Part shown: piece by piece, positions 1-5,728 of the stretch
Position numbering within the stretch: position 1 is the first letter of the stretch
Layout: every line of letters starts with the position of its first letter
Assembly (NCBI GenBank): GCA_938008595.1
Contig: CALLKD010000116.1
Coordinates: forward strand, 1 to 6,045
Source of the DNA: an uncultured bacterium
GTDB lineage: Bacteria; Patescibacteriota; Minisyncoccia; Phycocordibacterales; Phycocordibacteraceae
Direction: 5' to 3'
DNA: 6,045 nt
Program-made: the position numbers and the translations under genes
The notes under the pieces: model-generated
What the model saw: the letters and a program-made list of their open reading frames with translations, nothing else
What the model was told of the DNA's origin: nothing
The model's database searches: none

Positions 1-2
1 AG

Positions 3-680
3 CTAGATAGTATTAGAGACTTCCCGCAACCTCAGTTAAAGCGGGAACTCAAAGCCTTTTTGGGGCTAGCTAATTATTTCCGTGATCATGTGCGCAATCA
101 CTCAATATTAGCTCATCCACTGCAGGGTATCCTTCATGGCTATTCAGCTAAGGATCGAAACCATAAGATAGTCTGGTCGACAGAACTCGCTAACGCGTTT
201 GATAACCTCAAACAAGTCATTAGCGACTGCCAGAAGCTATACTTTTTGGACGATACCTCACCGATACACCTTCAGACAGATGCCTCCGACTACGGGATTG
301 GCGGCTATCTATTCCAAATCACACCAGAGGGTGTCCGACCGATTATGTTTATCAGTAAGTCACTAGATAAAACACAATGTCGGTGGTCAACTCCGGAAAA
401 AGAGATGTATGCCATTTGGTACTCACTCCAAAAGATGGATCATCTACTTCGTGATAGGAGATTCTACCTCCAGACTGACCACGAGAACCTTACTCGTAAC
501 AAGGTCACTGGCTCACCGAAGGTGATTAGATGGCAGTTGGATATCCAACAGTACCTTTATACCATCAGTCACATAAAGGGTGAGAACAATATGGTCGCTG
601 ACGGATTCTCACCCCGAATATTGCGCCGCATTGGATATCTTCGGAGATACTCCTCAGGAAATGCTACTAGCTACTCCTGA
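3..680 (+). CDS. pol: Pol fragment: RT thumb/connection and RNase H (Ty3/gypsy), 5'-truncated
   Basis: The frame is open from base 3, so the gene begins outside the window; the TTG at 60 is not a real start. The first residues (DSIRDFPQP, then FLGLANYF) match the end of Ty3-type RT. RNase H follows, degrading the RNA strand of the RNA/DNA hybrid during reverse transcription. Its acidic residues are visible: Asp in QTDASDYG (codon 279), Glu in PEKEMYAI (396-404), Asp in QTDHENL (477) and Asp in MVADGFS (600). The typical HIKGENN strand precedes the last one. The frame runs out at TGA 678-680, but residues after about 612 are junk caused by an extra C in CCCC 612-615. Dropping one C gives VADGFSPEYCAALDIF and joins the +1 frame. 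In a functional element this would be internal to a Gag-Pol polyprotein working in cytoplasmic particles. Confidence 0.85.
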   Translation, partial: LDSIRDFPQPQLKRELKAFLGLANYFRDHVRNHSILAHPLQGILHGYSAKDRNHKIVWSTELANAFDNLKQVISDCQKLYFLDDTSPIHLQTDASDYGIGGYLFQITPEGVRPIMFISKSLDKTQCRWSTPEKEMYAIWYSLQKMDHLLRDRRFYLQTDHENLTRNKVTGSPKVIRWQLDIQQYLYTISHIKGENNMVADGFSPRILRRIGYLRRYSSGNATSYS

Positions 681-768
681 CTATTCAAGAAGCATCGATC
701 ATCTCGCTGCACTTGAGGAAGCCGAAGCTACCACCCCTGAAAGATTCCCAATAAGCAGTACCGGCTAA
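580..768 (+). pseudogene. pol: Frame-shifted RNase H-integrase linker of pol
   Basis: Only the part between about 616 and 746 looks genuine: it reads as an acidic linker (EYCAALDIFGDTPQEMLL, then LEEAEATTPERFP). It lies in the +1 frame relative to RNase H upstream and integrase downstream, which share a frame. Removing one C from CCCC 612-615 joins it to RNase H. Adding one C to CCC 747-749 joins it to integrase, giving TPERFPNKQYRLIAAVH. The nominal GTG at 580 is not a start and the frame has no independent function. I see the frames directly; that the two indels are secondary lesions or sequencing errors is inference, and programmed shifting is unlikely because the original frame returns after about 135 bases. 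Confidence 0.7.
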
Positions 769-2075
769 TAGCTGCGGTGCATAATCATGTTGCGGGACAT
801 CATGGGGTAATGCGAACCATATCTAAACTGACTAGGCAAGGCCAGCAGTGGTCACATATGAGGGAACATGTTCGTAACTTCATCAGGAAATGTCCTGCGT
901 GCCAACTTCTGAGCCATATAAAGACTAGTATACACACACTACCGTTCACTACTAGTGCTCCAGCACCTATGACAGTAGTTAGTGTTGATGCAATAGGTCC
1001 CCTACCAGAAGATGCTGCAGGGAATACCTATGTGCTCACAGTTATCGATAACTTTACTCGATATACTGAACTATATGCAATAGCAAACGTTACTGCAGAG
1101 GCTACAGTACCGGCATTGATTGATTTCATTGGTCGTTACGGTTGTCCGACTATTATAAAGTCAGACAATGGCTCTCAGTTTGTTAACGATCTCATCGAGA
1201 ACCTTATTAGGATCATCGGAACAGATCATATACGTACGCTAGCATACTCTAAAGAAGAGAATGGTATAGTCGAACGTGCCAATAAAGAGGTACTTAGACA
1301 TTTAAGGGCGTTTACGTTTGCAATCGGCACGAACACCGATTGGTCATTACGTCTACCATTAGTAGCTAGGATTCTAAACTCAACGGTACATGATAGTATC
1401 GGAGTTAGTCCAGCATCATTACTATTTGGTAACTTAGTGAACCTCGACCGTGGTATTTTCTTACCACTAGAGGCAATCGAGGAAGATAGAGAACTTCCAT
1501 TATCCACATGGTCGCAGACTATGTTAAAAGAACAGGAACGACTGTTAGCTATTGCTGAACAGCGACAGCGTTTCATAAACGATAAGCATATGAGTCATAT
1601 ACCCGATGAGATAACCTCTTATCCAGTAAATAGCCTCGTGCTATCGAACTACCCTGATGGGCCGTTAGGTATGCGTCCACCTACTAAGCTTCATACGAAC
1701 CTTAGAGGCCCATTTAGAGTGCTAAGTAACGTCGGAGGTGTATATACACTATACGATTTCGTTACACAAAAAGAGTTTCAAACACACATCAAGCACCTTC
1801 ATCCGTACAATGATGACCCACGCAATCCGACGCCGGAGGCTGTGGCTCGTAAGGTACAGGGAGAGTTCTTGGTGCACTCTATTGTTGGTCACCATGGCAA
1901 TCCTCAGCGCAAAAGCGAGATGGATTTCCGGGTCAGATGGGACGGTTATACCGAAGCTGATGACCAGTGGTTACCGTGGCGGTCTCTTCGTAATAATCCG
2001 AAGCTTCATGAGTACCTCAGAGCTAATGGATTAGCCAAGTTGGTACCGAAGGAGCACCGACCACTACCAGTCTAG
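741..2075 (+). CDS. pol: Pol fragment: integrase with GPF module and C-terminal chromodomain
   Basis: Integrase inserts the cDNA copy into host chromosomes. The frame opens after a TGA at 738-740; no ATG is expected because this is the interior of pol, so I start at 741 (KIPNKQYRLIAAVHN) rather than at the GTG 777. In order: an HHCC zinc finger (HVAGH at 786-800; CPAC at 891-902); a D,D35E core with Asp in VSVDAIGP (987-989), Asp in KSDNGSQF (1164-1166) and Glu in GIVER (1272-1274), with 35 residues between the last two; a GPF/Y-type module (RGPFRV, about 1704-1721, then HIKHLHPY); and a chromodomain from about 1863 (EFLVHSIV, FRVRWDGY, WLPWRSL) ending near the TAG at 2073-2075. Chromodomains of this kind bind modified histone H3 in characterised elements and bias insertion to heterochromatin; that role here is inference. 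No internal stops; all catalytic residues are kept. Confidence 0.92.
   Translation, partial: KIPNKQYRLIAAVHNHVAGHHGVMRTISKLTRQGQQWSHMREHVRNFIRKCPACQLLSHIKTSIHTLPFTTSAPAPMTVVSVDAIGPLPEDAAGNTYVLTVIDNFTRYTELYAIANVTAEATVPALIDFIGRYGCPTIIKSDNGSQFVNDLIENLIRIIGTDHIRTLAYSKEENGIVERANKEVLRHLRAFTFAIGTNTDWSLRLPLVARILNSTVHDSIGVSPASLLFGNLVNLDRGIFLPLEAIEEDRELPLSTWSQTMLKEQERLLAIAEQRQRFINDKHMSHIPDEITSYPVNSLVLSNYPDGPLGMRPPTKLHTNLRGPFRVLSNVGGVYTLYDFVTQKEFQTHIKHLHPYNDDPRNPTPEAVARKVQGEFLVHSIVGHHGNPQRKSEMDFRVRWDGYTEADDQWLPWRSLRNNPKLHEYLRANGLAKLVPKEHRPLPV
1863..2030 (+). other. Chromodomain-coding segment at the integrase C-terminus
   Basis: The translation from the Glu codon at 1863 has the chromodomain layout: a beta strand (EFLVHSIVGHHG), a variable turn, a second strand with the conserved Trp (FRVRWDGY), then an acidic-to-Trp segment (EADDQWLPW) and a C-terminal helix (LRNNPKLHEYLRAN). 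Presence of such a domain after the GPF module defines the chromovirus branch of Ty3/gypsy elements. Aromatic residues suitable for a methyl-lysine cage are present (Phe near the start, Trp and Tyr in VRWDGY, Trp in QWLPW), but which of them form the cage needs an alignment. Confidence 0.8.
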
Positions 2076-2089
2076 AACATACGATACCC

Positions 2090-2096
2090 AGGAGGG
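2090..2096 (+). other. Candidate polypurine tract (AGGAGGG)
   Basis: An all-purine 7-mer lies 15 bases after the integrase stop, in the place where plus-strand priming usually occurs, with a TG at 2106 as a possible LTR start. The following TTTCCCCT can fold back on AGGG. Weak because nine bases separate it from the TG; the AGAGGAAA at 2191 is the competing candidate. Confidence 0.25.
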
Positions 2097-2176
2097 TTTC
2101 CCCTATGTCCACAACTGCTTGGCTTTTGCACTTCTTTCCATCATCTCGCCTAGGGCACGCCACAGTAATATTACTC

Positions 2177-2190
2177 AGCAGTTTTCTGCT
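2177..2190 (+). other. Perfect inverted repeat AGCAG-TTTT-CTGCT
   Basis: Five-base arms with a four-T loop lie immediately upstream of the purine tract AGAGGAAA and a T6 run. It may be an RNA stem in the 3' end of the element transcript. Short enough to arise by chance. Confidence 0.35.
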
Positions 2191-2198
2191 AGAGGAAA
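2191..2198 (+). other. Candidate polypurine tract (AGAGGAAA)
   Basis: An all-purine 8-mer is followed by six T residues and then TGTGGAC, a possible LTR start at 2204. It comes straight after a perfect small hairpin (2177-2190). Purine tracts normally abut the LTR, so the intervening T residues weaken the call. Confidence 0.3.
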
Positions 2199-2302
2199 TT
2201 TTTTGTGGACGCATTGCGCGTGGGGCAAGGTAACTCTTCCCCAATCTACGAGCTTCCCGTCTCTTTTAGAGCGGAAGAATCTTGTAGAGGCTTAGAAGTT
2301 GC

Positions 2303-2328
2303 TGAAACTTGGGTAAAACCAATTTTCA
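2303..2328 (+). other. Inverted repeat just before the candidate primer-binding site
   Basis: Arms TGAAACTTGG (2303-2312) and CCAATTTTCA (2319-2328) pair at 9 of 10 positions around the loop GTAAAA. The right arm ends in CA, seven bases before TGGCGACCC, where an LTR 3' end would be expected. It could form a U5-type stem near the primer site; function is inference. Confidence 0.45.
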
Positions 2329-2335
2329 GAATTTT

Positions 2336-2353
2336 TGGCGACCCAGAACAGAG
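2336..2353 (+). other. Candidate tRNA primer-binding site
   Basis: The string TGGCGACCCAGAACAGAG begins with TGG, complementary to the CCA end of tRNAs, and resembles the TGGCGNCC style seen at many retroelement primer sites. It lies seven bases after a CA that could end the LTR. Several other TGG triplets occur in this gap, and I cannot match the string to a particular tRNA by eye, so this is tentative. Confidence 0.3.
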
Positions 2354-2375
2354 GATCCAAAAGATCACTCCTCTG
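2349..2375 (+). other. Leader inverted repeat downstream of the candidate primer site
   Basis: CAGAG (2349-2353) pairs with CTCTG (2371-2375), and inside it GATC (2354-2357) pairs with GATC (2363-2366) around a CAAAA loop, leaving a four-base ACTC bulge on the 3' side. This nine-pair bulged stem overlaps the end of the candidate primer site and could be an RNA structure for priming or packaging. Confidence 0.4.
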
Positions 2376-2803
2376 GGCATCCGAAAAATACAACAAAGGG
2401 TCTCATTGCGAACCCAAGCTTAGTGCTATTCATTCGGGGCTGTGGCAATATAACTTATTGCGCGAGTCACGAGGTGAAGCGTTGTAATCCAACGTGCACA
2501 AGCTTTTCAATTTTTGAGTTCGACTCTGTGCATTTTAAGCGCATTGCGATTCCAAGACATTGTTCGGTGATTACAACCATCCAGCACTGTTGTTTGGCTT
2601 TCCGCGGTTGCAACTTTCAATTCCAAGAGTCTTGAAACTTTTAAAACCTTAATCCGAGCCGTAGAACTCGAGATAAACGCGTTGAAGCGCTGCCATTTTG
2701 TGATTGCATTTTGCCAGCCTTATCGCTTGTTAATTAATAGCTTTAAGTGCTTTAATCGATTTTTTCTTTTAAATCAACTTAAAAACTATAACACCACAAT
2801 AAA

Positions 2804-5728
2804 ATGTCAAATCCTAGAGCACCTATCACTGAGAATTCAGATGCTGCTAGGGATGCGGCTGTCGACACGCTGATAGAGAATATCTTCGGTGTCGACGAGC
2901 CAGACGATATTGTGTCTTCCCCACCACTCTCGACGGCAGATCTAGCTTCTCCTCAACCCTCTCGGGTTGCGACAGGAGCTGGACCCGTTCAAGGTCGTAC
3001 ACCAGTTCCCTTTGGGGCTCGTGTGGGTTCACTTGTAGGTGCACCAATGACTGCTGAGCAACGGTTAGCCGCTGAGCGCCGAAGCAAAGCCACCTTTATC
3101 TTCCGCAAGATACATTATCATGCGTTCTTAGATATTATGGTGAAAGAGATTGATGAGGCGTGGACTAGGGCATACATGATTGCCTCCGCGGCCATGGATT
3201 TAGAGGTCATCGACCTCGGCATGGTGGAAGAATATTCAGCGTCTGTAGAGACCGATCGCATCCGTCAGTGGACGGATGCGGCGCAAGAGGCTCGCTCATG
3301 GAACATTGCTGATTGCAACAGTATCCAACCCCCAGTTAGGGTGGTAGAAGCGGTAGCCCGGGGAACAGCGATCATTCGCAACGAGGCCACACACCCATCA
3401 ACGGGCAGTGGCGCTCGCGCTAGTTCACCTGTGGACCTCAGCACCTCTCAGATGGAGAGAGATTCAGTTGGCACAATTCGGCCGACTGCATCCTCAGCAT
3501 CCGCCATGGCTGCATCCTCTACAAGCTCAATCTCACTTATCCCGTCAGTAATCCAGACGGATGATATAGTTCGATTGCAGCTGTGGAATCAGCAGAACCT
3601 CAGAAGCTTTTACGACTTCTGTTGGCGGCGATCACGCACAGAGGCAGAGGCTGCTCGCTTCATCCCTTCCCTCTACATGACGGAGGAGATGATTGCAGAG
3701 AGTCGTCTGTACTTGATGGCTTCCTGCCTTGATGAATATGTCGAAGGGTTCTATTCAGACGTGACTGTCACTCTGAAAGCCCTTAAAGAGATTCTCAGGC
3801 AGCAGTTCCCAGGCGCTTCACTTCACAGTGAATCCTCGGACGTGATCGAAAAGCGCAATGACAAGCTGCTACCTGTTCTGCGGAAGTATACCCCAGTTCA
3901 GCCGTTCTTGCAGTGGCCTCATGCTTGGAATAGGTTCTTCACAGAACTGACACCAACTGAGATTGCTATCTTGGACACTCCATCCAACATAGCTAGCTTT
4001 CTTCGCCTCGGCCGTGAGGGCCCTGGAGGTTCAAAGTCTCTCAGTAGACTCTTGACCTCAGTAGAAACAACCTTGCGTGAGCGACCTCGGCCCACGTTCA
4101 AGGACTACTATGAGGAACTGCTCGCTGAAAGCGGCAGATTCCACAAGAAGGTTGAGCCACTCTTGAAGGAGGGTTTCACATACGCACCGGTCGCAAACTC
4201 CATCACCCAAGGAGCGCGTACCGAGTACCGTTTGAAGCAGCGATCTGGCTTGCTACCAGACAAAATCTTCAAGAAGGAGGATAGACCTCAGGAAACACCG
4301 CAGCGCATCTACTCGTGCTATCGGTGTGGATGGAATGGGCACAATGCTTCTCAGTGCACCAACATCAATCCTGACGTCAACTCCCAGAAGATTCCCTTCG
4401 CTGAGTCGGAGATGGGAAAGCAATGGCAAGCTCGGGGTGTACAACAGGTCCCAGCCAACATCCGTTTGGACGGCTCGCTGACCAACCCGGCTGCTAAGTT
4501 GTCAAAGGCGGACAACAACATCCTGGTGCGTGTTCGGCAATACAACGACCGCCGAACAGCTCAGGGTGGCGAACCGCCAGCAGCGTCAGCTCAGACAATG
4601 CTTCCCTCTACCAACAACCGAAGCCAACCGCGAGGCCAACCGCCGCATAAGCGCCAGCGCCTCGGCCCACAACCACCAAGTGAGTGTCATTGGAAAAGCA
4701 CTCTGGCTGCCTTCACAGGACCAGAGTTGCCGGCCAGTGTTATAAACTGCTCTATTATTATACATGATCAGTCTAACACTTTCTCTTGTCTCTTGGACAC
4801 TGGTTCTTTTCAGAATAACTTCGCGAGTCCGGAAGTGCGCGAGTGGTTGAAGAACTTGGGACAAGAACCGCAGCGAAAAGGCGGTCAATTTTGTAGTGTG
4901 TGTAGCCCCATTTCACAAACTTGCACGGATTGTAGTGACTCTTCCTGTGTGATTGTTGAATATTTGAATGAAAGTGCTAATGTAAATGAACGTTGTCCTG
5001 TAACGTTATTCTTCCCTAGCACGTGGCATAGTAACAGCTATGACATTATCATTGGTCTCCACACTCTCAAACAGCATAACATTCTTTCAAAGCTAATCAA
5101 ACGCTTCTCCAGCGACTATCGCGAGCAGGGCGGTGTGGGGCCTGATCAACCCTACCTTCCACCGAAGGTAAACACCCGTAGCCCAAACCTGCTGTCAGCA
5201 ATGGAAGTGACGATGAGCGCGGAACTGCGATCCGAACCCTTGATTCCCCGTGATTCCGAGGATATCACAGGCGGCTTAGGTTTCCGGGAACCGGCCTTAT
5301 CTTGGGATCCGGATCCGCAGCATGTTAGCTCCAGTGACATCCCCACAAAGGTACATGGGACTGTTACTTTTATAAAGAAGTGTAATGCACTACTACGCGA
5401 GTTCAGAGAGGTGTTTAGTCGCACAATAGACTCCACTCCCTCGCGGGTTGCGCCGATGACACTTGAGGTTGACTACACGAAATGGCAGCGTCCTGCTAAC
5501 CATTTACCGTTTAGGTTACAAACAGCACTCAAGGAAGCAGAGATTAAGCGGCAAGTAGAAAAGATGCTAGAGTTTGGTGTTATCCGCCCCTCACAGCAGC
5601 CGTATTACTCTCAGGTTCATCTGGTCCCGAAGCCAAACGGGAAATGGCGATTTACAATCGACTTTCGCAACTTGAACAGCTACAATGCTTCAACGCATAG
5701 GTACGAGACGACCTACTCATTTCGCTAA
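2804..5728 (+). CDS. gag-pol: Gag-protease-RT polyprotein fragment (Ty3/gypsy)
   Basis: The start is the ATG after ACAATAAA (A at -3). Residues 1-250 are an Ala/Ser/Thr-rich N-terminus without a known motif. About 255-460 is mostly helical and capsid-like (LWNQQNLRSFYDF, ALKEILRQQFPG). A nucleocapsid knuckle CX2CX4HX4C has Cys505, Cys508, His513 and Cys518. A Pro/Gln/Arg-rich linker follows, with a basic patch HKRQRL near 616. Next is a retropepsin-type protease with LLDTGS (Asp665) and the C-terminal DIIIGLHTL (747). The RT fingers (MLEFGVIRPSQQPYYSQ at 921, then KPNGKWRFTIDFRNLN) come last. Gag and Pol share one frame with no stop or shift between them. The protein would form the particle and mature itself. 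After LNSY the frame reads out of phase and stops; the real continuation is the frame at 5685. Between protease Asp and DIIIG sits a Cys-rich stretch (697-715). Confidence 0.9.
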   Translation: MSNPRAPITENSDAARDAAVDTLIENIFGVDEPDDIVSSPPLSTADLASPQPSRVATGAGPVQGRTPVPFGARVGSLVGAPMTAEQRLAAERRSKATFIFRKIHYHAFLDIMVKEIDEAWTRAYMIASAAMDLEVIDLGMVEEYSASVETDRIRQWTDAAQEARSWNIADCNSIQPPVRVVEAVARGTAIIRNEATHPSTGSGARASSPVDLSTSQMERDSVGTIRPTASSASAMAASSTSSISLIPSVIQTDDIVRLQLWNQQNLRSFYDFCWRRSRTEAEAARFIPSLYMTEEMIAESRLYLMASCLDEYVEGFYSDVTVTLKALKEILRQQFPGASLHSESSDVIEKRNDKLLPVLRKYTPVQPFLQWPHAWNRFFTELTPTEIAILDTPSNIASFLRLGREGPGGSKSLSRLLTSVETTLRERPRPTFKDYYEELLAESGRFHKKVEPLLKEGFTYAPVANSITQGARTEYRLKQRSGLLPDKIFKKEDRPQETPQRIYSCYRCGWNGHNASQCTNINPDVNSQKIPFAESEMGKQWQARGVQQVPANIRLDGSLTNPAAKLSKADNNILVRVRQYNDRRTAQGGEPPAASAQTMLPSTNNRSQPRGQPPHKRQRLGPQPPSECHWKSTLAAFTGPELPASVINCSIIIHDQSNTFSCLLDTGSFQNNFASPEVREWLKNLGQEPQRKGGQFCSVCSPISQTCTDCSDSSCVIVEYLNESANVNERCPVTLFFPSTWHSNSYDIIIGLHTLKQHNILSKLIKRFSSDYREQGGVGPDQPYLPPKVNTRSPNLLSAMEVTMSAELRSEPLIPRDSEDITGGLGFREPALSWDPDPQHVSSSDIPTKVHGTVTFIKKCNALLREFREVFSRTIDSTPSRVAPMTLEVDYTKWQRPANHLPFRLQTALKEAEIKRQVEKMLEFGVIRPSQQPYYSQVHLVPKPNGKWRFTIDFRNLNSYNASTHRYETTYSFR
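4316..4357 (+). other. CCHC zinc knuckle of nucleocapsid
   Basis: The codons give C-YR-C-GWNG-H-NASQ-C, a perfect CX2CX4HX4C knuckle (residues 505-518 of the Gag-Pol frame). In retroelements this binds genomic RNA during packaging. It marks the end of Gag, with the protease active site about 150 residues further on. Confidence 0.93.
4796..5068 (+). other. Aspartic protease core with Cys-rich insert
   Basis: The core starts at the active-site DTGS (4796-4807) and ends at DIIIGLHTL (5042-5068), the equivalent of the conserved hydrophobic-hydrophobic-Gly motif of retropepsins. Only one DTG is present, so the enzyme would act as a dimer. Between them, residues 697-715 read as CX2C-X6-CX2C-X4-C, which is not part of the usual retropepsin fold and could be a small metal-binding knuckle. 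The block is AT-richer than its neighbours. Confidence 0.7.

Larger units (their letters stand above)
1..2203 (+). mobile_element. 3' part of a Ty3/gypsy chromodomain retrotransposon (left copy)
   Basis: The domain order RT end, RNase H, integrase, GPF module and chromodomain is that of the pol 3' half of a chromovirus-type Ty3/gypsy element. The left side is cut by the window edge inside RT, downstream of where the YxDD box would lie. The right boundary is uncertain; I place it just before a candidate LTR start (TGTGG at 2204), but an alternative start exists near 2106. No Gag, protease or RT palm belonging to this copy is visible. The copy is damaged by two one-base frameshifts, at the C-runs 612-615 and 747-749. 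Confidence 0.8.
2076..2803 (+). repeat. Non-coding LTR/leader region between the two pol/gag halves
   Basis: This 728-base gap lies between an integrase stop and a Gag start, where a Ty3/gypsy element carries its polypurine tract, LTR, primer-binding site and leader. Short open frames inside it resemble nothing I know. Two boundary models fit. Model A: LTR about 2204-2328 (TG...CA, 125 bases), primer site at 2336, leader of about 468 bases. Model B: LTR 2204-2798 (595 bases) with 5-base inverted ends TGTGG and CCACA, leaving no room for a normal tRNA primer site before the ATG at 2804. An alternative left end is TG at 2106 after AGGAGGG. There is no second LTR in the window to compare, so the boundaries are unproven. 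TATA-like strings occur at 2448 and 2787. Confidence 0.55.

Noticed and set aside
1226..1576. Minus-strand open frame of 116 codons inside integrase
   Set aside because: It lies antisense to a well-supported D,D35E core and its translation shows no recognisable domain.
2177..2204. Hairpin followed by a T-run resembling a bacterial terminator
   Set aside because: The window is eukaryotic retroelement DNA and eight purines separate the stem from the T-run; it fits the edge of an LTR better.
2309..2635. Plus-strand open frame of 108 codons in the LTR/leader gap, and the shorter one at 2205-2423
   Set aside because: They overlap each other in different frames, cover hairpins and the candidate primer site, and resemble no known protein. 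A small Cys-containing accessory protein cannot be excluded but has no support.
4623..4646. Imperfect tandem repeat of GCCAACCGC
   Set aside because: It encodes the Gln-Pro-rich linker and is too short and imperfect to list as a separate repeat.
4530..4745. Plus-strand frame of 71 codons overlapping the Gag-protease linker
   Set aside because: It is a shadow frame of the Gln/Pro/Arg-rich linker; its apparent composition follows from that low-complexity stretch.
4586..4888. Minus-strand open frame of 100 codons opposite the Gag-protease linker
   Set aside because: It is antisense to the Gag-Pol frame and shows no motif or start context of its own.
5296..5307. Tandem GGATCCGGATCC that looks like a cloning linker
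   Set aside because: It is in frame inside the Gag-Pol coding sequence with no vector-like flanks, so there is no reason to call an artefact.
5152..5436. Minus-strand open frame of 94 codons
   Set aside because: It is antisense to the protease-RT linker, with no family resemblance.
2952..5454. Near-identical 15-mers CCCTCTCGGGTTGCG (about 2957) and CCCTCGCGGGTTGCG (about 5437)
   Set aside because: Both encode a PSRVA-like peptide, with no extended similarity around them; probably chance.
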